From Panonychus citri (taxonomy: Eukaryota > Arthropoda > Arachnida > Trombidiformes > Tetranychidae), in contig NW_026515450.1 of NCBI RefSeq assembly GCF_014898815.1, positions 310,001-374,000 on the forward strand: a stretch of DNA of 64,000 bases, in the 5' to 3' direction. Positions 39,407-51,900 of this stretch are shown here, piece after piece (position 1 is the stretch's first letter; every line of letters begins with the position of its first letter). The notes below the pieces were generated by a model. That model did no database searches, was not told the origin of the DNA, and saw only the letters and a program-made list of their open reading frames with translations. Position numbers and translations under genes: made by a program.

Positions 39407-42400
39407 AGTTCATATGTTCATTTAGAAAACTCCCAGGTGAAATTTTATCGAAATTTCGACGAGAAAATAAAAGAAAATGAATAAAACAAAAAGTAAAAAA
39501 GTTCTACTTTTACAACATCGAAATTCAATATAACACCAGAAGGATTTTTATCGTTATCATTATTCTAGTTTCCAAATAAATAAAACATTGTAACAATAAA
39601 CTAGAACGAAAGAGATGAATGATAAGAAATATAAAAAAGTTCTAACTCGGAATCGTCGAACTTGCGATCTCTCTCTCTCTCTCTCTTCCTATCAATTCTC
39701 GATTGAATTGTGATTATCTTGTTAAATTTTCTCGTCAAAAATTGATACCACAAAAGTAACCTTGTTATCAATGAGTTCTAATAACAGTTCGAGAATTAGA
39801 ACTTTTTATTTTCACTCTAAATTACTTATCGAAAATCAATAAACCCAAAAATAGAGACAATTTAATTAATTATCATGTAGAACTGAATTAAAATTGAAAT
39901 AAAAACCCCATAACCTTGGGCAATGATAATCAATTTAATCAGCTTGTAACCATTTAATAGTTTATGATTAACAACAATCTTGATGATAATCAGATAAATA
40001 CATAACAATTAGATACAATCTAAGTGTAAATGATAACAATTGAACCTTACAACACAATAATACTAACAATCAAATCAAATATTTGATCTTGATAATCACT
40101 ATTTCATTAGTTTATGATCATTATAATAATTCAACAAGTATAATAATCATTTTAATCATCATCATGATGAAAATAATGAAAAGGTAACACTGAATCCAGA
40201 TAAAGATTCAATCTATTCACCATGATAATTGATAACAATTACCATGAATGAATCAGAAGGGTTTATTGTTCATATCATGAATCTCATATCTTTCAGATTT
40301 GAGCTGAAAATCATGAAAATCATCATGATAAAAGTTGACTGAATCTTATCAATATCAATCATATTAACTTTCCTATGGGTTCCTAATGTAATAATAACAA
40401 CAAGAGATGAAGATATTGATACTCATGAGTATGAGGAAATGATTCAATGTTCCAGAACTTTGGTTATTATTTCAACTTGGAAGTCAAAATGTTCTAATTG
40501 TAAATGTTAACACATTCAATGAATTAAGTTGATAACATTTCGTTTTCTCAATCAACATTTATTACTAAAGGAATTCAATTAACTTGATAAAAGTTAATCA
40601 ATTAAACAATTTATCTCGATTCTAATCACAACATGAGATTCATTGATTTAAAACTGTTTATATCTCAACGAATTAATTGTGAATCGTGATTAATTGTGAT
40701 GATTAGCAGTTTGAAAATTAAATCAGTTAAAGGGTAAAGTTTATTTTAAAATGATAACATTTAATTTGCTCTGAAAATTAAGGTTAACGAATTGCCAATT
40801 TAAATATTGTTTGGTTAATTGTAACAATTTGATTTGTATTGATTAAGGAAAACAATTCAACTCCAATTCATTAATATGAGAGATTTAAATTGAATGATGA
40901 ATTTACTTTTCTGTCTTCATTAAGCTATTGTTTGTTTTCCATTGATTGTCAATCTAAATTGTCAACAATTGAAAATAAATTGTTTAGAAATTGTTACAAT
41001 ATTAATGAGATATAATTCTCATCTTTTTTTATCATGAAACTGAATCTCTTTATCATGGTGAAAGGATTTTCCTTTGTTAACTTTCAATGGAAGGAAAATT
41101 TTTTCCGAATCGGAAACAGAGACGATCAGAAAATTCTGAAATGAATTCCGATAAATATTCATATTCCAATTCATCAGCATCATGATAAGTTCTGAATGAT
41201 AATATTTAACCTTTGAAATGAGTACAATTTTTTGGGTCACCTTTTGATTAGTTATAATTGAATCAAATTGTGATGATAGATATTGGAATTGGGAGGAAAA
41301 ATTTTCATCATGGTGATGGTGAACTTTCAATCTGAGTTGAAATATTAAATCAGGTTCAATGATTCACTCCGAGAGGATGAAAATGTAATTAATTGTGTTG
41401 ATCATGTGAAAGAAAAACAAAACAATTAGTTGATTGCTGTTAATTCTGATTACGTATGAATATATATACTCATGGGAATCAGATGATTCTCTGAATTCTG
41501 TTCAGATTGATTCAATTCTGTTCATTTTGGTTGGAAATGTAATTGATTCATTTCCAATTCAGGATAATACTCATGTTCATTAAAAGAGCTCATGAAATCT
41601 CTGCAATAATCTTGATTAGATTGGAAGAAAACAAAAAACTTTTCTCATCAAATTATCTCTCGTCGAGTTTCAAGAATCATAAAGTGTAATGGTGGAAAAA
41701 TAAAAGAGTTAAAATCGAAATTTAGAAGTTCAGTATATAAAAGTTCAGTTGCATGGAAATCAAAATGATCAATCCAAAGTTCCAGAACTTTAAGATCATA
41801 ATCTAAGGTAATCTGAGCATCAGAATTAAACTAATGATAGATTCTCAGATTGTGATGATAATGGCTCAGTAGGAAACGATAATAATAACAATCATAAGCC
41901 ATGATAATGATCATGATGATGATCATCTCAATGATAATAACCCATCATGATCAACTGAATACTTTCAAGAACCGATTCAATAAAAAAATATCACATTAAC
42001 CAACAATCATAAAGTAAAAAGTTAATGATAATCATCAGAATGACCAGAGTGACCAAATGGTCAATTTGATAGGAAAAAAAATTGGAATTTAAAAAAGTTC
42101 ATTCCCTGAGCTGAATGTATTAATATGACATATATATGAAATGCTATGAATATTATTGCTTAGAGGTTTTCCTTGAGGGCATTTGTATCAAATTTTTCAT
42201 GGTAATTGCAACATGAATTTAATTAAATAGTTGATGATATTTTTTTTTCATCTTCTCATGAAAACAATCAACTTGAAATTAGTTTATCACCAGTAGATTG
42301 ACATCATTATCATGGTAACAACTTTGAAAAAAAAGTAAACATGATGAAAAATATGATTGAAATTGAATCTACGTCATGATGGTGAAAGTTCAGACACTTG

Positions 42401-44230
42401 AATACTACATGTTAGTTTCATGGGATTCACCTGAACAAAAGTTGTTGATAAATTTGATTTGTAATCAACAACATGTTGAACATTGATCAACAATCAACGT
42501 GGAGTTGTTGATGATAAAAGGAAAGATGAACTTACCTTGATGGAGGGAAGATTAAAAAGTGAAAATCTCGAATATTTCGAACCTTTAATAGTTAGAACTT
42601 TTTTTTGCCATTCTATTTTTGTAACTCTCTTTTCTTCTGGTGAATTGAAATTTTCATTCTCAATGAATAATGTGTTTACCATGATAAGAATATTGAATAC
42701 ATGATATGAATTTGATTCATTGAAAGTGATGTTTGTGATTTTTTTTTCATCAGGGAGAAAATTTTTTTCCTCATATTCGAGAAGAAGAAAAGTTCTAACC
42801 TTTGGAAAGCAAAATATGATACATGTAGATGAAATTCACATCGAATTTCACTCCAATCATTTCAGTGTTAAAATCGAATTGGAATCTGTAATTTATCTTT
42901 CACTTATTTGATAGAAAAACTTTGCGAGGATTAAGAATTACTCGAAAACGAATCAAATATCGAACTCAAGAGAAATGGAACAAAAAAATGTTCTAAACTT
43001 TAAAGTTCCAAACATCAGATAATGAAGAAACAGAGTGAGAGAGATTAATTCTTGGTCTAATATCATTCGAAAAAGAAAAAGAAAAATGTTCTAATGAGAA
43101 AAGTAAAAAACAAAAAGATGAAGGTATTAGAATGATGAGTAAAAGAAAATTCGACCAAAAGTTTCGAGAAAAACTCATACAGAACTTATATAAAATTCGA
43201 GAAGTGGGAAGAAGGAAACACGATTATATCATGTTATTAATTCGATAAGGTTTCTTGAGATAATATTCTTCTCTTATTATTATTATTATTGTTCTCGAAA
43301 CTTTCTCTCTCTCCCTAGAACTTATCTTCCCCTTCTCGAACTTACATATTTATATACATAATACAAACGATAGTATAACAATAAAAGTTTCAGAACACTT
43401 TACTTAGGAAGTAGAGGAAAGAAATAAAGAAGAAAAAAAATTATATTCGAAAGCTAAGAATCGAGAGCAAAAAAGTTCTAACACTTGGAAAGGAATAAAA
43501 ATTCATATTAACTCATATTCGTGAATATAAAATAAATATATGAAATTCATGTAAATATAAGTCAATTATTGATCATCATCATCATCATCAACTTAAGATG
43601 ATGATAAAAATATTAGCATCATTATCATCATTGTTATCGTTCACCTATTGTTAATAGACTTGAACGGAATCGAGGAAAAAAAAGTTCTAAGATGATATTT
43701 ATCATGGGGAAAAGTGATTATATTCATGATAACTTTTGACTCTGAAAAATGAGTTATTATGAAATATAATGGTGCTCATCATCATGATTAATAACTTAAT
43801 TGTTACCTTATAATAATATTTATCAACAAATTGTTCATTATGTTGGTATAATAAATCACCATGGGAATTTATTAATTTAGATATATAAATATAATTTCAT
43901 GTTTTCCACCAATCAAACACAATTAGTATTCACTGATTATCATTGATTAAATTGTAAATGGAAACAATTTGATTAAATGATGATGAAACATAAATTGATT
44001 GATTTTATCAGCATCGGGCTTGAGATTAACATGGTAATAAGATTGAGGATTGTGATTGTGATACAATTGAAAGATGATTAAGGTTAATTATCGTGGAGAA
44101 AAGGATTTAGGATTATGATGATTAACTTTAATCATCTTCCAATTAAACTTACCAATGATAAGATTCCATAAGCCATGACTCCTTTTTGCAGGGAAACACA
44201 AAGGCAACACTTATTGGAAAAAGTTTCCAT
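12863..44230 (-). CDS. Large four-pass membrane protein with disordered tail, RVSF motif and CaaX box; family not firmly identified
   Basis: Ten exons, all phase-compatible: 44230-44153, 39203-39143, 39058-38973, 38884-38795, 38722-38561, 38504-38417, 37658-37214, 36041-35913, 16489-16022, 13406-12863; total 716 residues. The N-terminus METFSNKCCLCVSLQKG leads into four hydrophobic segments at about 17-38, 48-74, 79-103 and 118-139, a layout like arthropod DUF4728/LAPTM-type small tetraspan proteins. The rest is a cytosolic-type tail: an acidic poly-Glu stretch, a basic RRQARSKSPVLK run, then RVSFGSSKGSMVETLIYD (337-340 is an RVxF motif of the kind that docks protein phosphatase 1), Asn/His/Ser-rich spacers, and a conserved-looking SGFENPFRPGGELSREAE segment near 540. 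It ends KKCICCVVQ: CVVQ is a CaaX prenylation box with two extra cysteines suited to palmitoylation. A tetraspan that is also lipid-anchored at its C-terminus is unusual. Joining of the 35.9- and 16.5-kb exons rests on phase and sense only. Confidence 0.75.
13407..16021 (-). other. Last intron (2.6 kb) of the tetraspan/CaaX gene
   Basis: GTAAG donor at 16021 and an acceptor preceded by a pure CT tract (minus strand) at 13426-13407. Contains a (TG)n run at 15114-15132. No nested gene seen. Confidence 0.7.
15114..15132. repeat. (TG)n microsatellite
   Basis: Nine or so TG units, the only clear TG tract in the window; other dinucleotide tracts are GA/CT or AT. Confidence 0.8.
18178..18200. repeat. 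(GA)n tract
   Basis: Imperfect GA run within the 19.4-kb intron, embedded in a wider purine-rich stretch from about 18155 to 18260. Confidence 0.7.
20027..20055. repeat. (AG)n microsatellite
   Basis: Pure AG run of about 14 units in the giant intron. Confidence 0.85.
21286..21329. promoter_or_regulatory. Inverted pair of CTCF-like motifs
   Basis: Plus strand CCAATAGATGGCACT at 21286-21300, and 12 bases further the minus-strand word CACCACCAGATGTCGCT (21329-21313). Each differs from the CTCF core CCASYAGRKGGCRS at about one position. They face each other in opposite orientation, like the pair at 29681-29737. Candidate insulator or looping site inside the giant intron. Confidence 0.4.
24477..24493 (-). 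promoter_or_regulatory. Single CTCF-like word
   Basis: Minus strand GTCAATAGGTGTCGCTG, with the AGGTGTCGC tail typical of insect CTCF sites. Isolated within the giant intron. Confidence 0.25.
28241..28277. repeat. (TCA)n microsatellite
   Basis: About twelve perfect TCA units, the longest triplet run in the window; it creates a spurious poly-Ser frame. Confidence 0.85.
29681..29737. promoter_or_regulatory. Second inverted pair of CTCF-like motifs
   Basis: Minus-strand TACCACCAGAGGGA (ending at 29681) and plus-strand CCGTTAGATGTCACA (29723-29737), 31 bases apart and in opposite orientation. The first half contains an intact CCACCAGAGGG core. Lies in the giant intron. Confidence 0.4.
32684..32746. 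repeat. (TTG)n and (ATG)n microsatellites, adjacent
   Basis: TTG run at 32684-32703 followed by an ATG run at 32722-32746, separated by an 18-base unique spacer. Confidence 0.8.
39204..44152 (-). other. First intron (4.9 kb) of the tetraspan/CaaX gene
   Basis: Donor at 44152, acceptor at 39204. It contains the long (GA)16 tract at 39372-39403 and a marked cluster of the word AAAAAGTTCTAA or its complement (39494, 39632, 39796, 42591, 42787, 42982, 43081, 43469, 43675), often near TCGAA. No nested gene seen. First introns often carry enhancers, which makes the clustering notable. Confidence 0.6.
39372..39403. repeat. (GA)16 microsatellite flanked by a short inverted repeat
   Basis: Sixteen GA units. 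Immediately outside are CTAGAT on the left and ATCTAG on the right, a 6-base inverted repeat. Confidence 0.85.
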
Positions 44231-45906
44231 GGTGATTAATTCAGTAATTAGAATTGGAAATTGATTGTCAACTGATTTTGAAAGCAAACGATTAACTGTA
44301 TGGTTAATTAAATCACTTTAATTTAGATATAAGTTCATGATAGTTGATCTGGTTGGTTAGTTAGCTCATCTGATTAGTTTGTCATCTCAATTTTGGTTCA
44401 ATTTTGTTGGATTGATTTACTTGGTTCATGATTTGAATTCTGAAACATTGAAATCATGAAAAATTTTCAACAATCAGAAAACTTTTTTTACTATTCCAAT
44501 GATTGTTGATTGTTACTTGTTTCGTTGTTACAATCAAAATGATTGAAATATCAACTCTAATTTGATTGTGAATTTTAATCTGCGCAAGGTTTGATTCTGA
44601 TCAGAATCGAATCACAACTCAGAACTTTTTTTTCTCATCGAATCTTCAATTTGATAACTACTATACTTTTCCATGCTCAAGTAGATTGATTCATTTGTTA
44701 ATCTCCATCAGATAGAAATGATATTAACATAGAAAAGGGGATGAAAAGTTTCTGTCGAATTTGTTATTAGAACTTTTTTTTTTCTCTTCTTTCTTTCGAA
44801 TCGGTAATTCTTTCCCTCTCCCCTTAGATTAATTTTCAATAATCAAATTAAATCATCATTAATCACTATAACTTATTGTTACCAATATATCAATCCAGAT
44901 TATCCAGTTAATCAATCAAAATTAGAGACACAATTTACAATGACTATTTGATTGTCACCACATAGAGACAGTAATTGATTGTTGGCCTAATTTAGATCTT
45001 TACACAAGAAAATTTTAATTGTTACACTTGAGTTTTCACATAATAAATTTGTTAATTGTAGAAATGATTACAATCAACAATTAACTCTGTAAATAATTAT
45101 AAACAATTGTAATTTCTTTCCATGAATAATAACTTACAACGATAATTGATAAATCTAATTAGCAAAATTTCAAAGCAAAGTCTAATTAATTGTTTCGCTC
45201 ACTAATTTTTGATACATATCCGGTAATGAGATTTTGCATAAACAATCAATTAACTAATTGTGACTCATAAACAATTAACTTCTTAACAATTAGAAGCAAA
45301 AAAAAGAGGGAAAATCTTTCCAAGGGTAACATTGGATTGAGAACCCAAAAAGTTAACCAGAAAACCAGGAAGATATTGGAAGATATTTTTAGGCCTTAAG
45401 ATTAACAAGATAATCTTAATGACGATAAGATGATGATGAAGATAAGGAAGATAAACTCTCTCTCTCTCTCTCTCTCTCTAGTATTCGAATTTGTCTCTTT
45501 TCTTTCTTTTTTTCTTTCGTAAGTCCAACCTTTTTTTTCATTTTCTTTTCTATCCTCAACTTTTTCTTCCTCCTTCATTTTTATCTTTTTTTTTCTTTCT
45601 CTCTCTTTAGTTTTTGCTCTCTTATTGTAAACTTAACAATTTGTTGATTGTTTACAATTAGCTGATCATTTGGTGAACAATTTATCTGGATTAAATGGTC
45701 AATCAATTAGACGAATAACAGAAAAAGTGACATTTTAAATTTTTCATTTTCGTTTCGTTTTTTTCGTTACTTTCAACTAACAGTTTCGATTAACGTTCAT
45801 CATGTAAGTGTCTCAATCGAAATCATTTTGATCTTAAATCATCTTCTTAATTGTTGTGCTACCAGTGAATTTGTAATATTTAACCTTTTTTTTCATCTAA
45901 TTGTAG
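44231..45906. promoter_or_regulatory. Divergent promoter region and 5' UTRs of two membrane-protein genes
   Basis: The minus-strand tetraspan gene starts at 44230 and the plus-strand gene starts at 45925, so about 1.7 kb contains both promoters. Features: TTAGAACTTTTT words at 44620 and 44767, a pure CT tract at 45456-45479, and a long pyrimidine-rich stretch to about 45615. A plus-strand 5' UTR exon probably ends at 45803 (CATCAT followed by GTAAGTG) with its intron running to the TAG at 45906. Transcription starts cannot be placed. Confidence 0.5.
45456..45479. repeat. (CT)n tract in the divergent promoter region
   Basis: Twelve CT units, about 450 bases ahead of the plus-strand start codon at 45925. 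Confidence 0.8.
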
Positions 45907-45924
45907 TTGATTAACTTTCTAATC

Positions 45925-48900
45925 ATGACTATGGTTAAAGGTGCCTTCGGATCATCCAATGTTAACAGTTTATCCATGATAACCAATGGTCATTATGGTT
46001 TAGATGGTGGATTAACCTCTCGGACTAAAGTGTTTACTAAATCAGCGGATATGATGAAGTTTGATGAAGATGAAGGTGACGGAGATGATGACAGTGAGGG
46101 TATTGGTGGGGGTGAAGATGAATTAAGTAAAACTGTCCAAAGTATTGTCAATGGTGATACTTATCATAAACAACGTGTCGGTAATATCGATGGGTCATTT
46201 GCCGATAAAGGCGGTGGATCTTATCAGAATGTGACATCTTTATATGTCCATCCTGATGAAGATGAAATAATTGATGAACTAGCTGACCTGGAATCATTAC
46301 CTGGTGATGATGAAGATGAAGATGATGATCTTAACGAAGAGACTGAAGATATTGTTGGACCATTAGCATCACCGGGTAAGGTTGACCTGTTAAAGAATAA
46401 CTTTTATCCCCATAGGCATCATCGACTTTTCCCCCAAAATAATCAGCCCAAGGGCTTAATCCAAGGTAAAACTAATCCGTTAACATGGGCACTTAACGAA
46501 AGGCCATGTTCACTTTCATCCGATGCTCTCAACCAGATTATGGTTAATCGTGGTGCTTCATCGGCATCTAATCACTCAGGTAACTCACCTTTGTCACGAT
46601 CATCATCATCTTCATCTGAAAAGGTCATTCTTTTACCTCGACTCTCAGCTCAGTCAATTAAATGTAAACAAATCAATTGTACTGACCCTGATTGTCCAAA
46701 CACTCATCTTCATAATCTATACGGATTATGGTCTGATAAAAAACTGCCAATACTACCAATCTCTTTATCATCAACAACAATTAATGCCAACAATCAAGTG
46801 TCAAACACAGATCCTAATGTCCTTCGTCTTCATGTTAATGGTCAAACTAAATTATCAAACAATCAACACAATCAAATGAACAAAAAATCAACAATCTCAA
46901 TGATTTCACCAACCGCTCAATCAAAATTAACCAACGACAATCAAACCAATGGCTACAAGAGGTTGGATACAATTAATCATGGACAACAATCATCACCATC
47001 ATCCTCATCTTCATCATCACCAATAGGCTGCTCATCATCATCAACTATGTTAACTAACGATTCAACAGGTTACAAAAATTTACAACAATTAAATCAACAA
47101 TCAAATGGTAAAACTACTTGGAGACATTGTAAGAATTCAAGTGAAGTGATTTTAGTTGCCAATCAGATGGATTATAATTCATCAATGAAAACCATTTATC
47201 ACCAGGCAAAGTCTCAAAGGTAAATCCACAATTAACTAATCAATTGGACGAAATTCATATTCGAGAAAAAGAATTCGAACAAAAAAAGTTCTCTCTCTCT
47301 CTTCCGATTAATATTCAATTTTATGATAAACTAGAATAATAATATCTCTATGATTAGAATCCTAATTCAATATAATCCATTAATCGTATTCACTGAGCAA
47401 CAACAATTATGATAATAGACAGATGATAGAATCAAATAGAAAAGTAGTTTTGATTAAATTAACGTTGGTTGAGATGGTTAATTGCTTGGTTAACTCGAGT
47501 GAGTGAAAAATAAGTTTAACCAACAACAATACTAGTATACAACAATTAACTTTGATTGTCGTTGGCAAAATGTTTACCCTCCAATCTAACCAACCGTTGA
47601 AAATATTTTTAAGGTCACAATATGATTTAGTTTATTTCTTGCAATCATCTTAACCAACAATCAAGGTAATTTAGTTGATTCAGTTTTCTGTGTACACGTA
47701 TATACGTGTGTATATAAGTTTATCCTTGTAATTAAACAATTTAATTTCACCCATTAACTTGTATCTAGTTTAAATCATCACCCAGTCTCCAACCATCAAA
47801 ACCTTTTCCTCTTCAATGAACTTTTTTCATTCATGTAGATATTGAGATAACCTTTACTATTTACTGAATTCACCTTGAATCCGACCAACAACCTTAATTA
47901 TCTAGTGTAACAAATGTATTAGGATAAATTGTTGAACAATTTAAACGAGAAAACAAAACATAACTAATTACAATCAATTGCAATTCCCATTGCAAAAGTA
48001 AATCTAGTTAATAATTTTCCAAACAATTAACCATCCAGATCAATTTCACTTTGGGTGTTTTGATTAATCTAATTATCTTTCCTTTTCAAATCAACAGGAA
48101 ATGTTAATTGTTTCAAGTTTCGTTTTTTTCTTCTGCCATTTTGTTTTTAATTGTTTATTATATTTTTAACTCTCTTCTCGACAATTAACCTTAATTGTTA
48201 ACGATTTACAAAGAGATGAGCTTTGCAATCAATGAGATTGACTTTGTGTGTATCTTTTGATTTAGTTAATGTGTTAGTTTTTTAATATCAATTAAGAAAG
48301 TTAATTGTGATAACATTTCCTGTTACTTTTGATTTTATTAATCACGCAATTTGATGAAACTGAATTAATTTTAATTGTGAACATTGAAGAAGCTAATTTT
48401 TTTGTTTTTCCGATTTTTTTAAAAGCTTTTCAATTATTAGGATGAGTTGATTTGAATTATGATTAAGTTTGTTGTTGCTGTTAATTGTTAATTGTTACTG
48501 TTGATTGTTTTGATATTTGCTTTGATTGTGATTTATTAACTAGCTGTTGATTGTTAATCGTTGGTTACTTGTGAATGTATCATTTTTAAATGATTAACAA
48601 AAACTTCCGGGTCTGTTTTGTTTTCAATTAACTAAATTGTTTCAAGACTCAATGGTTTATGAAAAAAAAAATTAAATTTTTAACAATTAACATGTTGGTT
48701 TTATAATGATAATCAATTTAACACTCTGTTGTTTAAAGTAAAATAATTAACTTGATTGTAGTAAACAAAAAACATTAACTTGCTAATTCATCTTAAAATA
48801 AATTGTTGATCATGTTAATTGTCACGATTAACTAATCATTTCATTAACAACAACAACAACAACAACAAACATCAACAAAGTAAAAACAATTGTTCAGGTT

Positions 48901-51900
48901 AATTGTTTGTGGTTTATTTTTTGATCATCATTAACTTAATTTCATCTGATTAACTGATTAAGGAAACTGAGGAAAAATAATAAATGTCTATCATTAGATC
49001 AACCTTGATTAGTTTGTCAAATTACAACAATTTAACTAATTTAGTTTGTCAATTTTAAAACTTTTATATTATCTGATCATTAGCTTAATTGTTTCAACTG
49101 ATACAAATTATTACTTTGAAAGCCTTGATAGACTGACACTCACAACAATTAACCATGACCATCGTTATCATCACAATCAACTGATCAATCAATTGATTGG
49201 TAATCGTAATCAAATTAAGACAATTGAAACTTTGTTATTGAAACAAACACACAAACAAACAAAATGAAACAATTAAGGATAAAATCAATTTCCTGTAAAC
49301 ACAATTAAAATTAAACATGAGAAAGTTTCAAAAATGAATCAATATTAATCATGATGATAAATTGAGCTGATTAATTTGATTGAATCAGCTGAAAAAAAAA
49401 CTAAATTGTGATCCTTTAATCATCCCGAATGATTTTAAAATTAAATCATACCTGTAAAAGTGGATTAAAAATTTATAATCTAAATCAAGTTGACTATCAT
49501 CAAGTAGGAAATTAATTTGATTTGATTGACTAATCTATTATTTATTTCCTAATAACAGTTAACCAACATGATACATAAAAAGTAAATCGTATTCACATCA
49601 ATCAACAAAAAACAACAACAATCAAAAGTATCAGCAGTTAATTTATTGGAACACAATAAAAGGATGAAGATGCAGATGAAGATGAGGATGGAGATTAGGA
49701 TAATGATGATGATGGAGAGAGAGAGGAAGATGATGAGATGGCAAGAGGATGAAAAGTAGAGTAGCATCATAATAGATTGAATATTTTAATTGTGATGAGA
49801 TATTTTTTTTATGTTCTTTTGATTGTTGCTTGGCCTGATTATCATTTTTGGACAATTTATTAAATTTCCTTGATTTCATGATGATAATCAACTGGATTAT
49901 CTTGATTGGAAATTTATTTTTTCAACAAAATCATCTTCACCATTGGAAACATTCATGATTTGATTGTAACTCAATTTGATTCGTATCATGTTACATGTTT
50001 AAACTAATCATTTGGGTTATCATCACCATGATCATCATGAATATAATCATTATGATGATTAAATTTAGTCCCAAGTTAATTTAGTAATCAATTGTTTATT
50101 AGATCAACTTGATCACAGTTGAAGTAAATTGTTAATCTGATCTGGGTTTTTATATATAATCTGTGATCTTCTTGTTGATCATTATGAAATTTTAATCCAA
50201 TTGTCAGTTAATTTCATTAATGGAATCCAAGTTTCCACAATTAATTTCAAAACTATTTCACTAATTAAATAATGATCAGTTGCTTGTTATAAATAAAACT
50301 CAACAATCAAATAAATTGGAACAAATTGTTTCAATTAGAATCTAATGTTTACTCAATTTCTTTTCGAGTTTTTTTTTCGAGTCTCGAACTTGTTTGGTTC
50401 TAAAAAGTTCTAATACTTTCTCATCTTTGCCTCTGTTGATTGTTTTTAACCAACAATTAGTTTTGATTACGATTCGAGGATTCGATTGTTTAGTTGATTG
50501 TCTTCTTCCTTTGATTCAATTGTTAATCAACAACAATAAACAATTTGATAACTTTATCATTGCTCCAATTGCTTCAATTGGTTTTTCTTGTTGTCATTTT
50601 AATAACAATTTAATTTAAATCATTTCACATATGATTGAATGTCAATTGTAACTGTTTTTGATTATAATGATTAACTGATCAATCAGTTAATCTCAATTTC
50701 CTATCAACTGATTAACCTGATCCTTGTTAATGGTCAGTGACCCAAATTTTGATGTTGTTTTTTCAATATTAATAGTAACTTTTTATCAACAACAATTTAG
50801 TTAATCATGACTAACAATCATGATCATCAATGCTAAAGTAACAATCAGCTTAAATAGTTTGACAAACCAATTTAACTAAGAGTCTAATTGTTTCACTCGT
50901 TATAATCAGTGTTAAGTTAATCCAACTAATACTACTAACAAACTGCTAACAATTAAACTCCAATGATAATCAATGTTATCATTAAGATTATCAAAGAGCA
51001 GAATAAATAAATTACAAGTGATTAGGTGACAATTGAATCGCAATTAATTGCATCCCAATTAGAGTCTCAAAATAAAATCATTACAAATCTCAAACTCCTC
51101 AAAGTACAAACTCACAAGAGCTACGATAAAACTGTGCCCTCGGGGCTCGAGAACCATTAACATACTAATTATAATGTCGATTCCCTCTCTCAGAACCAAA
51201 TCCTCTTATCGACAGAAATTCATCAAATATCAATAATTGACCGATGACCTCTCAATATTTGGTGTCATTTCATGAAACACTTTCATGAATATCAGTCCAA
51301 TACATTAATTGATCATTAGAATGTCTAATAATTGCATCTATGGTTTCATTCAATGATTATAACGATATTGTCACATTGATTTACTCGTTGATTGATTAAT
51401 CATTTAACCTTGACGACCTTTCAACTAATTTGATTATCATGAGTACCAATTTGATCAATATAATGATGAAATGGATTAAGGTTAAACTTGATGTTACCTG
51501 ATGATAAAAGATTAACTTGTTTTCATATTTAAGGTCAAATAATAAGTTTTTTTTTTGATTAAAATTGACTCACTTTGATTGTTGTTTATGAACAATTTAA
51601 ATTGCTTGTAATCTGATTGATCACTTTTGAGTATAAAAGGTGATGATGATTTGTTGATCATCTTAATAATAATAGTAATTGTTGTAACAATCAATGGGAG
51701 GTTAATATTGGTTCTGGTTTCTCAATCGAAACCAATTTAAATTGTATGATGTTCAATACAATTAATTAGATTGTTCAATTTAACTCAAAGGCATTTTTAA
51801 TTGTAATTTTGTTCAAATTTATCCTCAACAATTTTTGATCCGATTACAGTTAATTAATTAGTTACACTTAACCTTGACTTTTCCGTTAACTTTGATTGTT

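Noticed and set aside
51136..51146. GC-rich mini hairpin GCCC-TCG-GGGC in the 6.1-kb intron
   Set aside because: A four-base stem is too short to support an RNA gene or terminator claim.
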